Assembly: GCF_051201625.1 (NCBI RefSeq)
Contig: NZ_CP179203.1
Coordinates: 62,001 to 126,000 of the forward strand
Direction: 5' to 3'
Source: Shimia sp051201625
GTDB taxonomy: Bacteria > Pseudomonadota > Alphaproteobacteria > Rhodobacterales > Rhodobacteraceae
Length of the DNA: 64,000 bases
The notes beneath the pieces were generated by a model. The model was given only the letters and a program-made list of their open reading frames with translations. It had not been told where the DNA came from and made no database searches. The position numbers were made by a program, and so were the translations under genes. Positions within the stretch are counted from its first letter, which is position 1, and every line of letters starts with the position of its first letter. This document shows, piece by piece, positions 61,691 to 64,000 of the stretch.

Positions 61691-62271
61691 AACTGTTGCA
61701 AAAGCTGATTGTGCCTCGCAGTAAAGGCCGCGCGCACAGAGAGTGGAGGCCGCAACCGAATGACTAATCCTTTGACTAACTCGGGATCGGGCTGACCAAA
61801 GAACTTGTTTGCCTCTTCCTCGGAAAACCCAGCGATTTGAATGGCCTCCATCCACGCGCTGATACGGTCAGCGCGCTTGATCAGGGTTTTTATTCTTTGT
61901 GGTGTCTGAGCAGGCAGGCCAAAGCGAATATGAATTGCCGCTGTCAGACGATCATCAAGCGCCCCATAGCCTGGCCCAACGGCCTCTTTAACTGGCGAAA
62001 TCATGTCGCCTATCACGTATTCGGGGGCGTCGTGCAACAGAGCTGCTAACCGCCATTTTGCTGTTGCGGTAGGGTGCAGTCGGCCAAACAACTCTTCGAC
62101 TAGCAGAGAATGCTCTGCAACGGAGTAAGCAAAATCACCTTTGGTCTGACCATTCCAGCGGGCAACAAAAGACAGCCCGTGTGCAATATCTTCAATTTCA
62201 ATATCGACAGGCGTTGGGTCAAGCAAATCCAGCCGTCGTCCCGAAAGCATGCGTTGCCAGGCTCGTGCCAA
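61687..62271 (-). CDS. HD-domain phosphohydrolase, YfbR-like
   Basis: 194 residues, TTG start supported by AAGGA 7 nt upstream. YfbR/HDDC2-like: FAYSVAEHSLLVEEL (~47-61, first metal His), LLHDAPEYVIGDM (~76-88, HD motif). YfbR enzymes are 5'-deoxynucleotidases or related. Its N-terminus (RAWQRMLSGRRLDLLDP) is a Rhodobacterales trait. Coupled to the GNAT gene. Confidence 0.9.
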   Translation of the reverse strand: MARAWQRMLSGRRLDLLDPTPVDIEIEDIAHGLSFVARWNGQTKGDFAYSVAEHSLLVEELFGRLHPTATAKWRLAALLHDAPEYVIGDMISPVKEAVGPGYGALDDRLTAAIHIRFGLPAQTPQRIKTLIKRADRISAWMEAIQIAGFSEEEANKFFGQPDPELVKGLVIRLRPPLSVRAAFTARHNQLLQQL

Positions 62272-62531
62272 AATGTGGTCCTTCCCGCGTTTTTCCCATG
62301 GTTAGCGCAAGGCGGTAAAATTGGAAATCCTAATTGTGGGCCATTATGTGCCCCGGCGGACTGGATCAAAGTTAAGAGGTTTTTAGATTCTCGAGCCAGA
62401 TAGAGTTTGTTTTTTCAAGTCACATTTTAAAAACGTGCACGCTTTTGTTAGGAATGTAGCGTTTAAAACCATTGCAGCTAGTGCGAACCGCTGTTAGGCC
62501 GCCAACTGATAGATTTCGGGAGCATTGCGCG

Positions 62532-63920
62532 ATGACACTAGATTACAAAGTAAAAGACATCAATTTAGCAGATTTCGGTCGCAAAGAACTCGATATCGCA
62601 GAAACAGAAATGCCTGGACTAATTGCTTTGCGCGCCGAATACGGCGCAAGCAAACCTCTTAGCGGAGCGCGGATCGTTGGTTCGTTGCATATGACGATCC
62701 AAACTGCAGTTTTAATTGAAACGTTGGTTGAGTTAGGTGCCGACGTGCGCTGGGCGTCATGCAATATTTTCTCGACACAGGATCACGCTGCCGCCGCGAT
62801 TGCCGCGGCTGGCATCCCCGTTTTTGCAATCAAAGGTCAGTCCCTAGAAGAGCATTGGGACTATCTGGACAAATCATTCATGTTTTCTGATGGACCAAAC
62901 ATGATTCTAGATGATGGGGGTGATGCCACGCTCTACATCTTGCTTGGCGCGAAAGCTGAAGCAGACGAAGCTGCTCTTGGCATACCCCACTCTGAGGAAG
63001 AGGAAGCGATACACGCGCAGATCCGAAAGCGTATGGCTGCCAGCCCCGGTTGGTTTGCAAAAATGCGTGACCAAATAAAAGGCGTATCTGAGGAAACTAC
63101 AACGGGTGTCCATCGTTTATATGATCTTGTGAAGCGAGGCGAACTGCCTTTCCCTGCGATCAATGTGAATGACTCAGTGACCAAGTCCAAGTTTGATAAT
63201 AAATATGGATGCAAAGAATCTCTGGTCGATGGTATCCGCCGTGCGACCGACACAATGATGGCTGGTAAAGTGGCCGTGGTGTGTGGATATGGTGACGTTG
63301 GTAAGGGCTCGGCTGCGTCATTGCGTGGTGCTGGAGCACGCGTCAAGATTACTGAAATCGATCCGATTTGCGCATTGCAGGCTGCGATGGATGGGTTTGA
63401 GGTGACTACCTTAGAAGATGAGGCATCTTCGGCAGACATTTTTATTACCACAACTGGAAACAAGGACGTGATCCGCATTGAGCACATGCGCGAGATGAAG
63501 GATATGGCTATTGTCGGTAATATTGGCCATTTCGATAACGAAATCCAAATTGCCAATCTAAAAAACCACAAGTGGACCAATATTAAAGAGCAAGTCGATA
63601 TGATCGAAATGCCGTCTGGCAATCGTATGATTTTGCTGTCGGAAGGACGGCTTCTGAACTTAGGAAACGCAACGGGCCATCCATCATTTGTGATGTCCGC
63701 ATCGTTCACTAACCAAGTGCTGGCGCAAATTGAGTTGTGGACCCGCGGCAGCGAATACAAGAATGAAGTTTACATCCTGCCAAAGCATCTAGACGAGAAA
63801 GTTGCCCGCCTCCATTTGGAGCGTATCGGGGTGAAGCTCAGCAAGCTAGGAAAAGAACAGGCCGATTATATCGGTGTTTCTGTCGATGGGCCGTTCAAGC
63901 CAGAGCACTACCGCTATTAA
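62532..63920 (+). CDS. ahcY: S-adenosylhomocysteine hydrolase
   Basis: 462 residues from ATG 62532 (GGGAG ~10 nt upstream); the longer frame's 20 residues are not family-like. Splits SAH into homocysteine and adenosine, keeping the methyl cycle running. DYKVKDINLADFGRKELDIAE (in pieces, ~4-24), STQDHAAAAIA (~84-94), the catalytic region with SVTKSKFDNKYGCKESLVDG (~217-236), NAD motif VVCGYGDVGKGSAA (~256-269), and the C-terminal HYRY. In Rhodobacter, ahcY is also near regA and hvrA. No riboswitch recognised in its leader. Confidence 0.97.
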   Translation: MTLDYKVKDINLADFGRKELDIAETEMPGLIALRAEYGASKPLSGARIVGSLHMTIQTAVLIETLVELGADVRWASCNIFSTQDHAAAAIAAAGIPVFAIKGQSLEEHWDYLDKSFMFSDGPNMILDDGGDATLYILLGAKAEADEAALGIPHSEEEEAIHAQIRKRMAASPGWFAKMRDQIKGVSEETTTGVHRLYDLVKRGELPFPAINVNDSVTKSKFDNKYGCKESLVDGIRRATDTMMAGKVAVVCGYGDVGKGSAASLRGAGARVKITEIDPICALQAAMDGFEVTTLEDEASSADIFITTTGNKDVIRIEHMREMKDMAIVGNIGHFDNEIQIANLKNHKWTNIKEQVDMIEMPSGNRMILLSEGRLLNLGNATGHPSFVMSASFTNQVLAQIELWTRGSEYKNEVYILPKHLDEKVARLHLERIGVKLSKLGKEQADYIGVSVDGPFKPEHYRY

Positions 63921-64000
63921 AGGCACAACAGCTGTCAACAGTCTCAGTACCTGTGTTATGTAGGATGCCCTAACTTTGTGTTAGTCAGCAGGTTGCCCTT

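Noticed and set aside
62400..62531. SAH or SAM/SAH riboswitch before ahcY
   Set aside because: The GGGAGCATT near the start resembles part of such motifs, but the conserved upstream pairing elements are not present as far as I can align by eye.

Overview
The window is one chromosomal segment of an alphaproteobacterium, most likely a marine Rhodobacterales (Roseobacter-group) species with unusually low GC for that group. Grounds: the RegB/SenC/RegA redox locus close to ahcY, the tsaE-amgK-murU-addB-addA-trxA run, hrcA-grpE facing rph-rdgB-hemW, and the parB-parA-rsmG-mnmG-mnmE-rho block beside a likely replication origin. Almost all genes are housekeeping genes in tight operons with 1-8 nt start/stop overlaps. 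I saw no rRNA, tRNA, insertion sequence, prophage or CRISPR array.

Layout. 1-3660: rimP-nusA-ylxR-infB operon (minus strand), with a promoter and a terminator-like hairpin in the rimP leader. 3680-9801: an orphan peptide-binding protein, proline iminopeptidase, ubiG, and a grxC-nitrilase-marR operon next to a probable decayed comF and an NDUFAF5-like methyltransferase. 9846-13091: hemH, a tiny secreted membrane protein, and two L,D-transpeptidases around a CAP lipoprotein. 13182-19824: RNA methyltransferase, ABC exporter, and hslO-NUDIX-cca. 20154-25920: argG, sulfotransferase-like, msrA, mutS. 26133-30709: heat-shock pair hrcA-grpE facing rph-rdgB-hemW-ybaN. 30693-38049: parB-parA-rsmG-mnmG-mnmE, rho and hemJ, all minus strand. 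38050-38466: AT-rich gap with consensus DnaA boxes, the probable oriC. 38466-44665: maf-aroE-coaE-dnaQ (plus), secB and fxsA (minus), timA-mltA-smr (plus). 44676-49539: MFS transporter, hslV/hslU, a capsule-like unknown and trxA. 49573-58042: addA, addB, murU, amgK, tsaE. 58453-63920: regB facing senC-regA, a GNAT/HD pair, and ahcY.

How it fits together. Genes on either side of the 38.05-38.47 kb gap point away from it, co-directional with replication forks. ParA, ParB and two parS sites (one perfect, one with a single mismatch) lie 3-5.5 kb to one side. This is the standard origin-segregation arrangement. I found no clearly new multigene system. The best leads are the origin and parS geometry, the rimP-leader attenuator candidate, the comF relic, and small ORFs such as the one between hslV and hslU. 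Where a start codon differs from the longest possible frame, I chose it from ribosome-binding sites and family length.
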